A stretch of DNA of 64,000 nucleotides from Granulicatella sp041433555 (GTDB lineage Bacteria; Bacillota; Bacilli; Lactobacillales; Aerococcaceae). Both the position numbers and the translations under genes were made by a program. Under the pieces are notes generated by a model. That model did not search any database. It saw only the letters and a program-made list of their open reading frames with translations, and was not told where the DNA came from. The stretch covers positions 80,389 to 144,388 of the forward strand of contig NZ_JAPWBR010000002.1 in NCBI RefSeq assembly GCF_041433555.1. Direction: 5' to 3'. Positions 7,855 through 16,354 of the stretch are shown here, in pieces. Every line of letters begins with the position of its first letter. Within the stretch, counting starts at the first letter, position 1.

Positions 7855-8370
7855 TTAATCGATCAACCCTTCCAATAAATGGATATAAGCTTTCTTTTCT
7901 TCTTTATCAACTTTATAAACGACTGGTTCAATAAATGGAATCAAGAGTTCTTTCTTTCCTTTTTGTTTTACAACCCAGACATCATTTGACCCTGGAGAAA
8001 GAATTTCAGTGACTTTCCCAAGTACTTCGCCTTCATCCGTTACGATTTCAAGTCCGATAATTTCGTGGTAGTAAAACTCATCATCTTCAAGTTCTGTCAA
8101 CTGCTCCTCGGCTACCTTAAGGAGACATTCTTTGTATTTTTCAACATCTTCGATACGGTTCATTCCTTCGAACGTTAACAAATCAAAGTTTTTATGACGA
8201 CGATGACTAGCCACCGTCACAAACGTTAGGAACTCTCCATCTTTAAAAATGGCTAATTCTGTCCCTTTTTTATAACGTTCTTCAGCAAAATCTGTCGTTG
8301 AAATCACACGTACTTCTCCACGAAGTCCTTGTGTATTTACGATTTTTCCTACTTTATAAAAAGTTGTCAT
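7855..8370 (-). CDS. rimM: 16S rRNA processing protein RimM
   Basis: 171 aa. The N-terminal barrel begins FYKVGKIVNTQGLRGEVRV, the RimM signature. The C-terminal PRC barrel includes YYHEIIGLEIVTDEGEVLGKVTEIL and PGSNDVWVV, ending with LIPFIEPVVYKVD. It assists maturation of the 30S head, with S19. AAGGAGG precedes the ATG. It follows an unknown 113-aa gene instead of the usual khpA. Confidence 0.97.
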   Translation of the reverse strand: MTTFYKVGKIVNTQGLRGEVRVISTTDFAEERYKKGTELAIFKDGEFLTFVTVASHRRHKNFDLLTFEGMNRIEDVEKYKECLLKVAEEQLTELEDDEFYYHEIIGLEIVTDEGEVLGKVTEILSPGSNDVWVVKQKGKKELLIPFIEPVVYKVDKEEKKAYIHLLEGLID

Positions 8371-8382
8371 TCCATTACCTCC

Positions 8383-8724
8383 TTAAAAGAGTCGTTCTAC
8401 AATAATCTTAAGCGTCTCATCCGTTACTTCAATATCGTAATCATCAATACATTGACCAAGGATGCAATAGTTTTTATCACGATTATGCGATCCCATCAAC
8501 GAACTGTACATCGAATCTAATTCTAAGTGTTTTTCTACAGATAATCCTACTTCTAATAAATCTAAGTCTTCCGGTAATTTTGTATACGGCGCTGTGCACG
8601 TAATCGTTGCTTTTTCATGCGGTACATACACGACATGCGCTGTTACATCATACAATTCGTGATATAAATAGTAGTCCACCATTTCCTTCACGATACGTTT
8701 CACAAAATCCTTTTCTGTTGCCAT
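8383..8724 (-). CDS. Hypothetical protein in the rimM-trmD operon
   Basis: 113 aa, soluble, acidic, no recognised domain. Contains MYSSLMGSHNRDKNYCILGQCIDDYDIE near the C-terminus. The ATG overlaps the stop of the DUF1576 gene (TAATG) and rimM begins 12 bp later, so it is co-transcribed and probably translationally coupled. Function unknown; location suggests only operon membership. Confidence 0.65.
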   Translation of the reverse strand: MATEKDFVKRIVKEMVDYYLYHELYDVTAHVVYVPHEKATITCTAPYTKLPEDLDLLEVGLSVEKHLELDSMYSSLMGSHNRDKNYCILGQCIDDYDIEVTDETLKIIVERLF

Positions 8725-10016
8725 TATCCCTCAGCCTTTCTTTCGTTTATATCTTGACGAATTCCTTCAAAAATTTCAAAAATTGGTACGAGAACTGCTG
8801 CAACGAATCCTCCCGCGAATCCATTGTTATAAAGGTTTAATCCACCATGCATTACAACCACGTGGCTCACAAGTGTAATGTGTACAAACCCTGCAATCAC
8901 CCCAGCAAGCGGTCCATAATATCCGCTCACCGGCGCTAATGTCGTTCCAAAAATCGCAGCCACAAGTGCACTCGTACTTGCCACGTCAACTCCTGTTAAG
9001 TAGCAGCCAATCATAATCCCTACTAGAACAGGAACCGTATTTTTCACTTGATTCCCGAAGGCTCCAAAACTCATCGCTCCGATAATACTACCGACAATCG
9101 GACCATTGAGTTGCCCACCATTAATCATCACATAACCTAATAGGATGAGCCCCATAATACTCATATTGAATGTCACTGTAGCCAAGTTTGTCATCTCTAC
9201 GAAGTCACTTGGCAGACGTCCTGATAGTTTCAAGAGTAATTTAAAGTGATATTTTTCTTTCTTTTTAAAATGAAGATAGAAACTTGTCGCAAGTAAAACC
9301 ACACAAAGTCCAATTAAGATTCCATATAAAATCAGCGGACTTTCTGTATTCGCAAGCGTCTTTGTTTCTACTTCGATTTCAAATGCATTTAGAAATCCTA
9401 GGACGACCATCCCAACGATTCCAGCTGTAAACCCAACGTTATACAAGCTGAACCCTTGATGGAACCCTAAATATTGCGTTGATAATTGTGGCAAGATAAA
9501 TCCAATAAAGATTCCAAGCGCATACGCCACAAGAATGCTCCAACCACTTGGCAAAGCTCCTCCAAAAGCAAGGAAAGAAACAAGTGGTCCTAATGCCGAC
9601 CCAAACAATCCGACAATGACATAATTTCGATAATTCTGCTTTGTGACTTTTGCATAAATCCATACGCCTAGCATAAACGGAATACTGTTAAAAAGGTTTT
9701 TCCCGAAGAATGAGAATCCTGCAAGCATCCCCAAACTCCCAATAACGGTTCCGTTAACAGGAATTTCTAATTTCTTATAACTATAAATATTTATCAGAAG
9801 CATAATAGCCACATTCAATAGCGTACTTCCGACAGACGCAATTTGCATATAATCCGTAAACAACTGACTTGGCGAAATTAATATCGTAATCATTCCATCA
9901 AGTAGTCTCTGTGGTGATTCAAGACAAAATGCAAGTAACATCAAAATAGCGGATAGGCCAAATAAATAATAATATTGTCGATTCATTTGTTCTTTTAATA
10001 TCGGCTTTTTCTTCAT
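8724..10016 (-). CDS. DUF1576 family integral membrane protein
   Basis: 430 aa with about ten to twelve hydrophobic helices and very few charges, matching the length of DUF1576 proteins. Two half-repeats look related: GMLAGFSFFGKNLFNSIPFMLGV and GAMSFGAFGNQVKNTVPVLVGI, as do SLYNVGFTAGIVG and NLYNNGFAGGFVA. This suggests an inverted or direct two-fold transporter fold. The family function is unknown. It starts the operon that continues into rimM-trmD-arsR and is preceded by a palindrome and repeat region. Confidence 0.85.
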   Translation of the reverse strand: MKKKPILKEQMNRQYYYLFGLSAILMLLAFCLESPQRLLDGMITILISPSQLFTDYMQIASVGSTLLNVAIMLLINIYSYKKLEIPVNGTVIGSLGMLAGFSFFGKNLFNSIPFMLGVWIYAKVTKQNYRNYVIVGLFGSALGPLVSFLAFGGALPSGWSILVAYALGIFIGFILPQLSTQYLGFHQGFSLYNVGFTAGIVGMVVLGFLNAFEIEVETKTLANTESPLILYGILIGLCVVLLATSFYLHFKKKEKYHFKLLLKLSGRLPSDFVEMTNLATVTFNMSIMGLILLGYVMINGGQLNGPIVGSIIGAMSFGAFGNQVKNTVPVLVGIMIGCYLTGVDVASTSALVAAIFGTTLAPVSGYYGPLAGVIAGFVHITLVSHVVVMHGGLNLYNNGFAGGFVAAVLVPIFEIFEGIRQDINERKAEG

Positions 10017-10109
10017 AAGGTCTTCCCTTCAACTATAATTTTACTCACTTATCATACCAAACTCACGAAAAACAATCAAAAACCCGAGTACTAACAACAA
10101 TAAAAGAAC

Positions 10110-10159
10110 ACTCGTTATACCGTATACGGTATAATGAGTGATACCTTATACGGTATCAC
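10110..10159. repeat. Two tandem perfect palindromes upstream of the DUF1576 operon
   Basis: TTATACCGTATACGGTATAA (10115-10134) is a perfect 20-bp palindrome extended by CACTC/GAGTG. Next to it GTGATACC and GGTATCAC (10138-10159) form a second palindrome around TTATAC. They may be operators for the gene that starts at 10016, or short hairpins; both lie in the 586-bp intergenic region that also carries repeat element A. Confidence 0.5.
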
Positions 10160-10227
10160 CCACCTTTTCTTCCACTCTAACTCAACGCAGAAATCCATAT
10201 ACTGTAGCACTAACAATTTTAAGCACC

Positions 10228-10409
10228 TCGTTCAAAGCACACACCTTTTTCTGTCTCTTCCCCCGGTGAAGCCTTGCAGAAATCCAACTTTTTTTATAGT
10301 ACCAACGATTACAAGGCGCTCCATTCCCAGCACACACCCTCTTCTGTCTCTTCCCCCGGCAAAGCTTTGAAGAAATCCAACTTTTTTATAGTACCAACGA
10401 TTACAAACC
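10228..10409 (+). repeat. Two tandem direct repeats (about 90 bp) before element A
   Basis: Two copies share the order: GCACACACC, CTGTCTCTTCCCCCGG, AGAAATCCAACTTTTTT, then TATAGTACCAACGATTACAA. The second ends in the left arm of hairpin element A. They appear to be partial duplications of the element's left flank. No gene is supported here. Confidence 0.7.
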
Positions 10410-10587
10410 TTTCGGATTCTATACTAGCAGTACTAGGGGATAGCATTCAAAGTGAATTATGGACTCTTAAAAATTTATTTTTTAGAGTCCATTTGAATCT
10501 TGAAAGAGATTGAGACCATAGGCTCAATCCGGTGCCCTAGTACAGCTAGTATAGAGACAATCCGAAAGGATTGACGTAATCGTTGGT
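10393..10587 (+). repeat. Long-hairpin intergenic element, copy A
   Basis: The outer arms pair ACCAACGATTAC with GTAATCGTTGGT, then CCTTTCGGATT with AATCCGAAAGG, then TATACTAGC-A-GTACTAGGG with CCCTAGTAC-A-GCTAGTATA with opposed bulged A residues. Inside are a hairpin TGGACTCTTAAAAA/TTTTTTAGAGTCCA (10460-10491) and a hairpin GATTGAG-ACCATAGG-CTCAATC (10508-10529). It lies between the 5' end of the DUF1576 operon and the 3' end of rpsP-khpA. Confidence 0.85.
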
Positions 10588-10602
10588 CTAATTATGTATA
10601 AC

Positions 10603-10630
10603 AAAAAAAGCCTTGGATTTCTCCAAGGCT
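10603..10630 (-). terminator. Terminator of rpsP-khpA
   Basis: Minus-strand AGCCTTGGAGAAATCCAAGGCT followed by T7. Confidence 0.9.
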
Positions 10631-10638
10631 TCGTCCTA

Positions 10639-10884
10639 TTAATCTAGGTTCTCAATACTAAGACGCACACGTTTTGGTCCGCGAGTACGAACACTATAAG
10701 TAATCGTACGGATTGCGCGAGCCACACGACCTTGTTTACCGATCACACGACCGATATCTTGAGGATTCACGCGTAAAGTATATTCCATGAATTCATCTGA
10801 TTCAGAGATGTCGATACGAACATCATCAGGGAATTCAACTAATGGTTTAACCATTGACAATACTAATTCACTAATCTCAGGCAT
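10639..10884 (-). CDS. khpA: KH-domain RNA-binding protein KhpA
   Basis: 81 aa, a single KH domain with the GxxG loop in the segment IGRVIGKQGRVARAIRTI. Known relatives bind RNA broadly and with KhpB (Jag/EloR) influence cell elongation in streptococci and lactobacilli. Start ATG 10884 is preferred over an upstream GTG because GGAGAGG lies at proper distance. It follows rpsP at the usual place. Confidence 0.95.
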   Translation of the reverse strand: MPEISELVLSMVKPLVEFPDDVRIDISESDEFMEYTLRVNPQDIGRVIGKQGRVARAIRTITYSVRTRGPKRVRLSIENLD

Positions 10885-10923
10885 TCTTTTCACCTCTCCA
10901 TCGAATTGTCGACTTTATAGAAA

Positions 10924-11196
10924 TTACTTAGAAAACTTTGATTCGTGGAATTTCTTCATGATACCTTGTTGTGATAACAAGTTACGAACTGTATCAGAAG
11001 GTTGCGCACCGTTTGCTAACCATTGTAATGCTAATTCTTCATTGATTGAAACTTCAGCTGGGTTTAATAGTGGGTTGTATGTTCCGATTGTTTCGATGAA
11101 ACGACCATCACGTGGTGAACGTGAATCAGCTACAACAACACGGTAGAAAGGACTTTTCTTAGAACCCATACGTTTTAAACGAATTTTAACTGCCAT
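10924..11196 (-). CDS. rpsP: 30S ribosomal protein S16
   Basis: 90 aa. It begins MAVKIRLKRMGSKKSPFYRVVVADSRSPRDG, the conserved S16 N-terminus, with FIETIGTYNP following. A GGAGG site lies upstream. It is the first gene of a two-gene unit with khpA. The usual downstream rimM-trmD-rplS are displaced to 6.2-8.4 kb. Confidence 0.98.
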   Translation of the reverse strand: MAVKIRLKRMGSKKSPFYRVVVADSRSPRDGRFIETIGTYNPLLNPAEVSINEELALQWLANGAQPSDTVRNLLSQQGIMKKFHESKFSK

Positions 11197-11396
11197 AATT
11201 TACACCTCCATGTATTAATCTCACAGTTACATAGTTTAGCAGATGGAAGGATGCTTGTAAAGTATTTTCTCTTTACACCTTTAACTTTTTTTGTAAAAAA
11301 CGCTCTAAACCCTACTCCCACTAGCAATAAATAGTAATTTTCATCGTTTTTTGATATAATGGACAAAAATATGTATAAATGAAAAGAGTTGAACTT

Positions 11397-13931
11397 ATGT
11401 CAGAACAGAACCAAACTCCAGATTGGCGCGAGGCTCTACTTTCTATTTGGAACAAACCGATTCTTAAAAATATGCGTTTTATTTTTAATATTGCTTATTC
11501 AGTCCTTAAAAACATTTTCGTAATCGCAATTCTAGCACTGATGCTTATTGGTGTATTCGGAGGCGGGATTGGACTTGGATACTTTGCAAGTTTGACTTCC
11601 AATGAAGAACCTCTTACTCAAGAACAAATGAGTGATGCCATCGGAAATCTCAACTTAATCTCAAGTTTCTACTATCAAGATGGAACGAAGATTTCAGATG
11701 TAAATACTGATGAGTTACGTATTGTAAAACCTTTATCAGAAATTTCGCAATATGTAAAAGATGGAATCATCGCAACAGAAGATAGTTCATTCTATGATCA
11801 TAACGGGATTGTTCCTAAGGCTCTTATCCGTGCCCTCTTACAAGAAGTTGCTTCTTCTGATTCAGGCGCAACGGGTGGATCTACCTTAACACAACAATTA
11901 ATTAAACAACAGATTTTAACAAGCGAAGTTACTTTCAAACGTAAAGCCAATGAAATTCTTTACGCATTACGTCTTGAAAAACACTTTACAAAAGACCAAA
12001 TCTTAGAAGCTTACTTAAATGTTTCTCCGTTTGGACGTAATCATAACGGGTTAAATATCGCCGGTATCGAAGAAGCCGCTCAAGGTGTCTTCGGGGTTTC
12101 CGCAAAAGATTTATCATTACCACAAGCAGCGTATCTTGTTGGGATGCCTCAAAACCCAATTGTTTACACACCGTATACAAACATCGCAACGATGAAAGAA
12201 GACGTGTCTGCTGGTGTAGAACGTATGAAGACTGTTCTATTTAGTATGTATCGTGAAAACAAAATTACTAAAGAACAATACGAAGAAGCGCTTGCGTACG
12301 ACATTACGATGGACTTCCTTCCTCCAAAAGAGCTCACTTCAAACCGTCAATCATACTTATATCAAGCTGTTCATCGTGAAGCGGTTAAAGTCTTAATGAC
12401 AAAAGCAGCTGAGAAAAACAAATTGACGTATAACGATGTGAAAAACGATTCAGAGTTATATAGTAAATACTATAATGAAGCTGAGCGCGAATTAAGCTCT
12501 TCAGGTTACCGTATAACATCAACTGTTGACCAAAAAGTATACGATGCGATGCAAAAAGCCATTGCTGAAGGCGGGGACTTAATCGGACCAACGTATAACA
12601 CTCAATATGTTGATCAAAGTACTGGTGAAACTAAAACTCAAAAAGAGCCAGCTCAAAACGGTGCTGTGTTAATTGAAAACAAAACAGGTCGTATTCTTGG
12701 TTTCGTCGCAGGTCGTGACTTTGAAGCCAACCAAGTGGACCACGCGTTCTCAACACACCGCTCTCCTGGTTCAACCATCAAACCAATCTTGGTGTACGCG
12801 CCAGCGATTGAAAACAACTTAATTTATCCAGCAAGTATTGTTCCGGATACGAAGATTAGTATCGCACAAGGAAACGGAACTTACTGGCAACCAACCAACT
12901 ATGGTAACTCAATTACGAACCAATTCTTAACGGTTCGTTACGCACTGTTCAAATCATTAAATAACCCAGTAATTAAGATTTACCAAGCAATGCTTCAAAA
13001 AGGCATTAACGCTGGTGAATACTTGAAGAAAATGGGGATCACTGAAGGTATCGGTGAAGATGAATATCAAAATATCGCCCTTTCAATCGGTGGTACGAGA
13101 ACAGGTCCTTCTGTAAGAGAACAAACAAGTGCCTTCTCTACACTGGCAAATGGCGGTGAACACCACGAATCATACTTAATCGAAAAGATTGAAGACTCTC
13201 GTGGAAATGTGATTTACCAACACGAAGATAAATCAGAGCGCGTCTTCTCAGATGCAACAGCGTTCTTAACAACAAATATGTTACAAGATATTGCAAGCTC
13301 TACTATCTTCTACAACATTAAAGGAAATATGGGATTCAGTTCTGATTTAGCTGGTAAAACAGGTACTTCAGAAAACGAGATTGATAACTGGTTTGTAGCT
13401 TACACTCCAACAGTTACTCTTGGTTCATGGATCGGATATGACAACTTCTATAACGCTCGTTACGCCATCACTGGTGGAGACGGATACGGCGAACCAACGA
13501 TGCGTAGTCAACGTCAATGGACGAACTTGATGAGAGCTGCATACGAAGCAAACCCTGAATTGATTGGTAAAGAAACAAGCTTTACGCAACCAGACTCTGT
13601 TTATCGTGATTCTGTCGTATCAACAACTGGTACAAAAGCAGGTTCATTTAAAGCAGAAAACGGTGGTACTTATTCAATCGGTGGTTCTATGACAACAGAT
13701 TGGTTCAAGAAGAACTTCCCTCCTATGAATCCAAAATACGACTTTATGGTAGGTGCAACTCCAGAAGAATTAAATCGATTCTGGAATAAATCTTCATCTT
13801 CTAGCGATAAGAAAAAAGAAGAGGAGAAAAAGAAAGAAGAAAAGAAACCTGAGACAACTCAAGCACCAACAACTCAAGCGCCAGCAACTCAAGCGCCTAC
13901 TCCTCAACCTCAAACAACAAAAGCACGTTAA
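11397..13931 (+). CDS. pbp1b: Class A penicillin-binding protein PBP1b
   Basis: 844 aa bifunctional murein synthase. One N-terminal membrane helix (about 35-60) is followed by glycosyltransferase family 51 (EDSSFYDHNG at about 127, GGSTLTQQLIKQQ at about 160) and transpeptidase (SxxK as STIK at about 458, SLN, KTGTS at about 652). The segment FKRKANEILYALRLEKHFTK...YLNVSPFGRNHNGLNIAG resembles streptococcal PBP1b more than PBP1a. The C-terminal about 50 residues are Lys/Glu-rich, then repeats of TTQAP/ATQAP. ATG 11397 has AGAG upstream; the ATG 18 bp earlier does not. A TATAAT lies at 11355-11360. Monocistronic. Confidence 0.93.
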   Translation: MSEQNQTPDWREALLSIWNKPILKNMRFIFNIAYSVLKNIFVIAILALMLIGVFGGGIGLGYFASLTSNEEPLTQEQMSDAIGNLNLISSFYYQDGTKISDVNTDELRIVKPLSEISQYVKDGIIATEDSSFYDHNGIVPKALIRALLQEVASSDSGATGGSTLTQQLIKQQILTSEVTFKRKANEILYALRLEKHFTKDQILEAYLNVSPFGRNHNGLNIAGIEEAAQGVFGVSAKDLSLPQAAYLVGMPQNPIVYTPYTNIATMKEDVSAGVERMKTVLFSMYRENKITKEQYEEALAYDITMDFLPPKELTSNRQSYLYQAVHREAVKVLMTKAAEKNKLTYNDVKNDSELYSKYYNEAERELSSSGYRITSTVDQKVYDAMQKAIAEGGDLIGPTYNTQYVDQSTGETKTQKEPAQNGAVLIENKTGRILGFVAGRDFEANQVDHAFSTHRSPGSTIKPILVYAPAIENNLIYPASIVPDTKISIAQGNGTYWQPTNYGNSITNQFLTVRYALFKSLNNPVIKIYQAMLQKGINAGEYLKKMGITEGIGEDEYQNIALSIGGTRTGPSVREQTSAFSTLANGGEHHESYLIEKIEDSRGNVIYQHEDKSERVFSDATAFLTTNMLQDIASSTIFYNIKGNMGFSSDLAGKTGTSENEIDNWFVAYTPTVTLGSWIGYDNFYNARYAITGGDGYGEPTMRSQRQWTNLMRAAYEANPELIGKETSFTQPDSVYRDSVVSTTGTKAGSFKAENGGTYSIGGSMTTDWFKKNFPPMNPKYDFMVGATPEELNRFWNKSSSSSDKKKEEEKKKEEKKPETTQAPTTQAPATQAPTPQPQTTKAR

Positions 13932-13935
13932 TCTA

Positions 13936-13976
13936 AATAACAGAAAGGCTGGATAATGTCCAGCCTTTCTGTTATT
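13936..13976 (+). terminator. Terminator of pbp1b
   Basis: AATAACAGAAAGGCTGGA pairs perfectly with TCCAGCCTTTCTGTTATT. Confidence 0.92.
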
Positions 13977-13997
13977 TCCTTCTATTCTCTATAGTAT

Positions 13998-14031
13998 AAA
14001 AAACAGCCTATTCTATGTGATAGGCTGTTCG
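13998..14031 (-). terminator. Terminator of ccpA
   Basis: Minus-strand ACAGCCTAT/ATAGGCTGT hairpin followed by T6. Confidence 0.88.
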
Positions 14032-14038
14032 TTTATTC

Positions 14039-15040
14039 TTACTTTGTTGTGTTTCGTAACTCAATCTTGTAAGGTAATGTGATTTCAGATTCTACAATCT
14101 CTTCTTTATTCATAATCTTTGTCAATAGACGCATTGCTACGGCACCAATGTCATATAAAGGTGGTGCAATTGTTGAAAGAATTGGACGTGTCATCTTCGT
14201 TAATTTAGAGTTATTGCTTGAGATGATTTCGAATTTCTCAGGAACCTTAATTCCTAAGTCGATTAATCCATTTAATAATCCTACTGAAGTTTCGTCGTCT
14301 GTTACGATTGCAGCTGTTACGCCAGCTTTATGAATACGTTCTGCTACAGATTCACCTGCATGGTATGTCAATGGCACTTCGTATACTAATTTCGGATCGA
14401 ATTTAATACCCGCTTTCTCTAAAGCTGCTTTATATCCTTCTAAACGTAAATCTACAGAAGCAACATTTTTCAACGCAGCTGTTACGAAAGCCACTTTCTT
14501 ATGTCCGTTTTCAATTAATGTTTCAACCGCTTCTTGAGTCGCTTCTTTATAATCAATATTGACAGACGCAATTTCATGTTCAGCATCCATTGTTCCTGCT
14601 AAAACAATTGGTGTTTTAGAACGAATGATTTCAGTGCGTAATTCAGGTGTTAAATGGTTTCCCATATATAAAATACCATCTACTTGTTTTGACAATAATG
14701 TGTTTAACACTTGAATTTCTTTATGATTATTTTGGTCAGAGTTCGCTAGAATAATGTTGTATTTATACATTGTCGCAATGTCATCAATCCCACGCGCTAA
14801 GCTCGCAAAGTAAAGGTTTGTGACATCTGGAATGATGACTCCAACAGTCGTAGTTTTTTTACTTGCAAGTCCACGAGCAACGGCATTTGGACGATAATCT
14901 AATTCATCGATAACATCTAGCACTCTCTTACGAGTCGCTGGTTTTACGTTAGGGTTCCCATTTACTACACGTGATACTGTAGCCATGGATACATTTGCTT
15001 CACGAGCAACATCATAAATCGTAATTGTTTGCTTTTCCAT
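14039..15040 (-). CDS. ccpA: Catabolite control protein A
   Basis: 333 aa LacI-family regulator. The N-terminal helix-turn-helix TIYDVAREANVSMATVSRVVNGNPNVKPATRKRV and the hinge YRPNAVARGLASKKTTTVGVIIPDVTNLYF are those of CcpA. The effector domain follows, with the HPr-Ser-P-contacting region in the conserved N-subdomain. It acts as the global carbon regulator. AAAGGAG precedes the ATG. It is divergent from pepQ, the standard arrangement in lactic acid bacteria, and a cre-like site overlaps its -35, suggesting autoregulation. Confidence 0.97.
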   Translation of the reverse strand: MEKQTITIYDVAREANVSMATVSRVVNGNPNVKPATRKRVLDVIDELDYRPNAVARGLASKKTTTVGVIIPDVTNLYFASLARGIDDIATMYKYNIILANSDQNNHKEIQVLNTLLSKQVDGILYMGNHLTPELRTEIIRSKTPIVLAGTMDAEHEIASVNIDYKEATQEAVETLIENGHKKVAFVTAALKNVASVDLRLEGYKAALEKAGIKFDPKLVYEVPLTYHAGESVAERIHKAGVTAAIVTDDETSVGLLNGLIDLGIKVPEKFEIISSNNSKLTKMTRPILSTIAPPLYDIGAVAMRLLTKIMNKEEIVESEITLPYKIELRNTTK

Positions 15041-15077
15041 CTACAAATCTCCTTTGTGCATCTTTTCATCTATTCAT

Positions 15078-15116
15078 AGGGTAGCACTTTCATAAATCTT
15101 TTGCAAGCGTTTAACA
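15078..15116. promoter_or_regulatory. ccpA promoter with an overlapping cre-like site
   Basis: Minus-strand -35 TTGCAA (15101-15106), 17 bp spacer, -10 TACCCT (15078-15083). TTGCAAGCGTTTAACA (15101-15116) resembles a catabolite-responsive element but carries one extra base between the half-sites. CcpA binding is inferred. Confidence 0.5.
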
Positions 15117-15195
15117 ACAATTTTCATATAATTTTTGAAACTATTTACATCATTGATGCAATAATATGCTACAATAGATTCAAGGAGATGAAATT

Positions 15196-16299
15196 ATGAA
15201 ACTAAACGCTACTTTTATGCAATTGGAAAGTGAAATGAAAGAAAAACAAAATCCGATTGTTTTTATCCAAAATCCAGAGACCATTCGTCTTTTGACAAAA
15301 TTCTCAACAGAACCACATGAACGAATTGTAGCCCTGGTATATACACCTGGTGCTACTCCACTACTCTTCGTTCCTGCATTAGAACATCAAGTCGCTCAAA
15401 AAGCTGAGCCCGGCTTTATCGTGAAGAGTTATCAAGACCATGAAGATGGTTGGAAACTCTTATCCGATGCGATTAAAGAACACTTCCCTACAGAGCTTAA
15501 TTTCGCCGTGGAAAAAGTGGACTTCTCACTCTTTGCAGCTGAACAATTGCAAAAGCACTTCCCTGGTATTCAGTTCTCAGTTGACTTAACACCAATCGTA
15601 CAACAACTTCGTCTCGTAAAAGACACAGAAGCCATCGATAAACTCGTCTACTCAGGAACCTTTGCCGATAAAGCCATTGAAATTGGAAAGAAGGCCTTGA
15701 AAGTTGGCATTACAGAACGTGAAGTCGTTGCCATTATCGAATTCGAAATGAAAAAACTAGGTGTCTCTCAAATGAGCTTTGATACAATGGTGCTCTTTGG
15801 AGACCACGCTGCGGATCCTCATGGCGAACCTGGAGACCGTACCCTTAAAGAAAACGAGTGGGTCCTCTTTGACCTAGGAACGATGGTCGATGGTTACGCA
15901 AGTGACATTACTCGTACGGTCTTCTTTGGAAGTGAAAGCGCGAAAGACCCACGCCATCAAGAAATCTACGACATTGTCCAAAAAGCGCACGATACAGCTA
16001 TCCAAGCAGTAAAACCTGGCATGAAAGCTAGCGAAATTGATAAAATTGCTCGTGACATTATTGCAGAAGCGGGATATGGTGAATACTTCATCCACCGCCT
16101 TGGACACGGCATTGGTCAAAGCGTTCATGAGTTCCCTTCGATTATGGAAGGAAACGATATGGAACTCGTTGAAGGAATGTGCTTCTCTGTTGAACCTGGT
16201 GTGTATATTTCAGGTGACTACGGCGTTCGCATCGAAGACTGCCTAGCCGTTACAAAAGATGGCGCTAAACTCTTCACAGCCGTTAAATATGAATTCTAA
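15196..16299 (+). CDS. pepQ: Xaa-Pro dipeptidase PepQ (M24B)
   Basis: 367 aa, creatinase/prolidase family. The dinuclear metal ligands appear as DLGTMVDGYASDITRT (two Asp), HGIGQSVHEFPS (His), FSVEPGVY (Glu) and RIEDCLAV (Glu). It cleaves proline-containing dipeptides in the cytoplasm. The ATG has CAAGGAG 8 nt upstream. It is divergent from ccpA and ends in a bidirectional terminator. Confidence 0.95.
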   Translation: MKLNATFMQLESEMKEKQNPIVFIQNPETIRLLTKFSTEPHERIVALVYTPGATPLLFVPALEHQVAQKAEPGFIVKSYQDHEDGWKLLSDAIKEHFPTELNFAVEKVDFSLFAAEQLQKHFPGIQFSVDLTPIVQQLRLVKDTEAIDKLVYSGTFADKAIEIGKKALKVGITEREVVAIIEFEMKKLGVSQMSFDTMVLFGDHAADPHGEPGDRTLKENEWVLFDLGTMVDGYASDITRTVFFGSESAKDPRHQEIYDIVQKAHDTAIQAVKPGMKASEIDKIARDIIAEAGYGEYFIHRLGHGIGQSVHEFPSIMEGNDMELVEGMCFSVEPGVYISGDYGVRIEDCLAVTKDGAKLFTAVKYEF

Positions 16300-16302
16300 T
16301 CA

Positions 16303-16338
16303 AAAAATAAAAGCCTGGGGAAGTTCCCCAGGCTTTCG
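16303..16338. terminator. Bidirectional terminator pepQ / ytxH-like
   Basis: AAAGCCTGGGGAA/TTCCCCAGGCTTT with A and T tracts on each side. Confidence 0.9.
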
Positions 16339-16354
16339 TTGTTTATAAATAAAA

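Noticed and set aside
10134..10513. Two overlapping plus-strand ORFs of 78 and 79 aa
   Set aside because: They are made of the direct repeats before element A, with no ribosome site and no plausible protein character.
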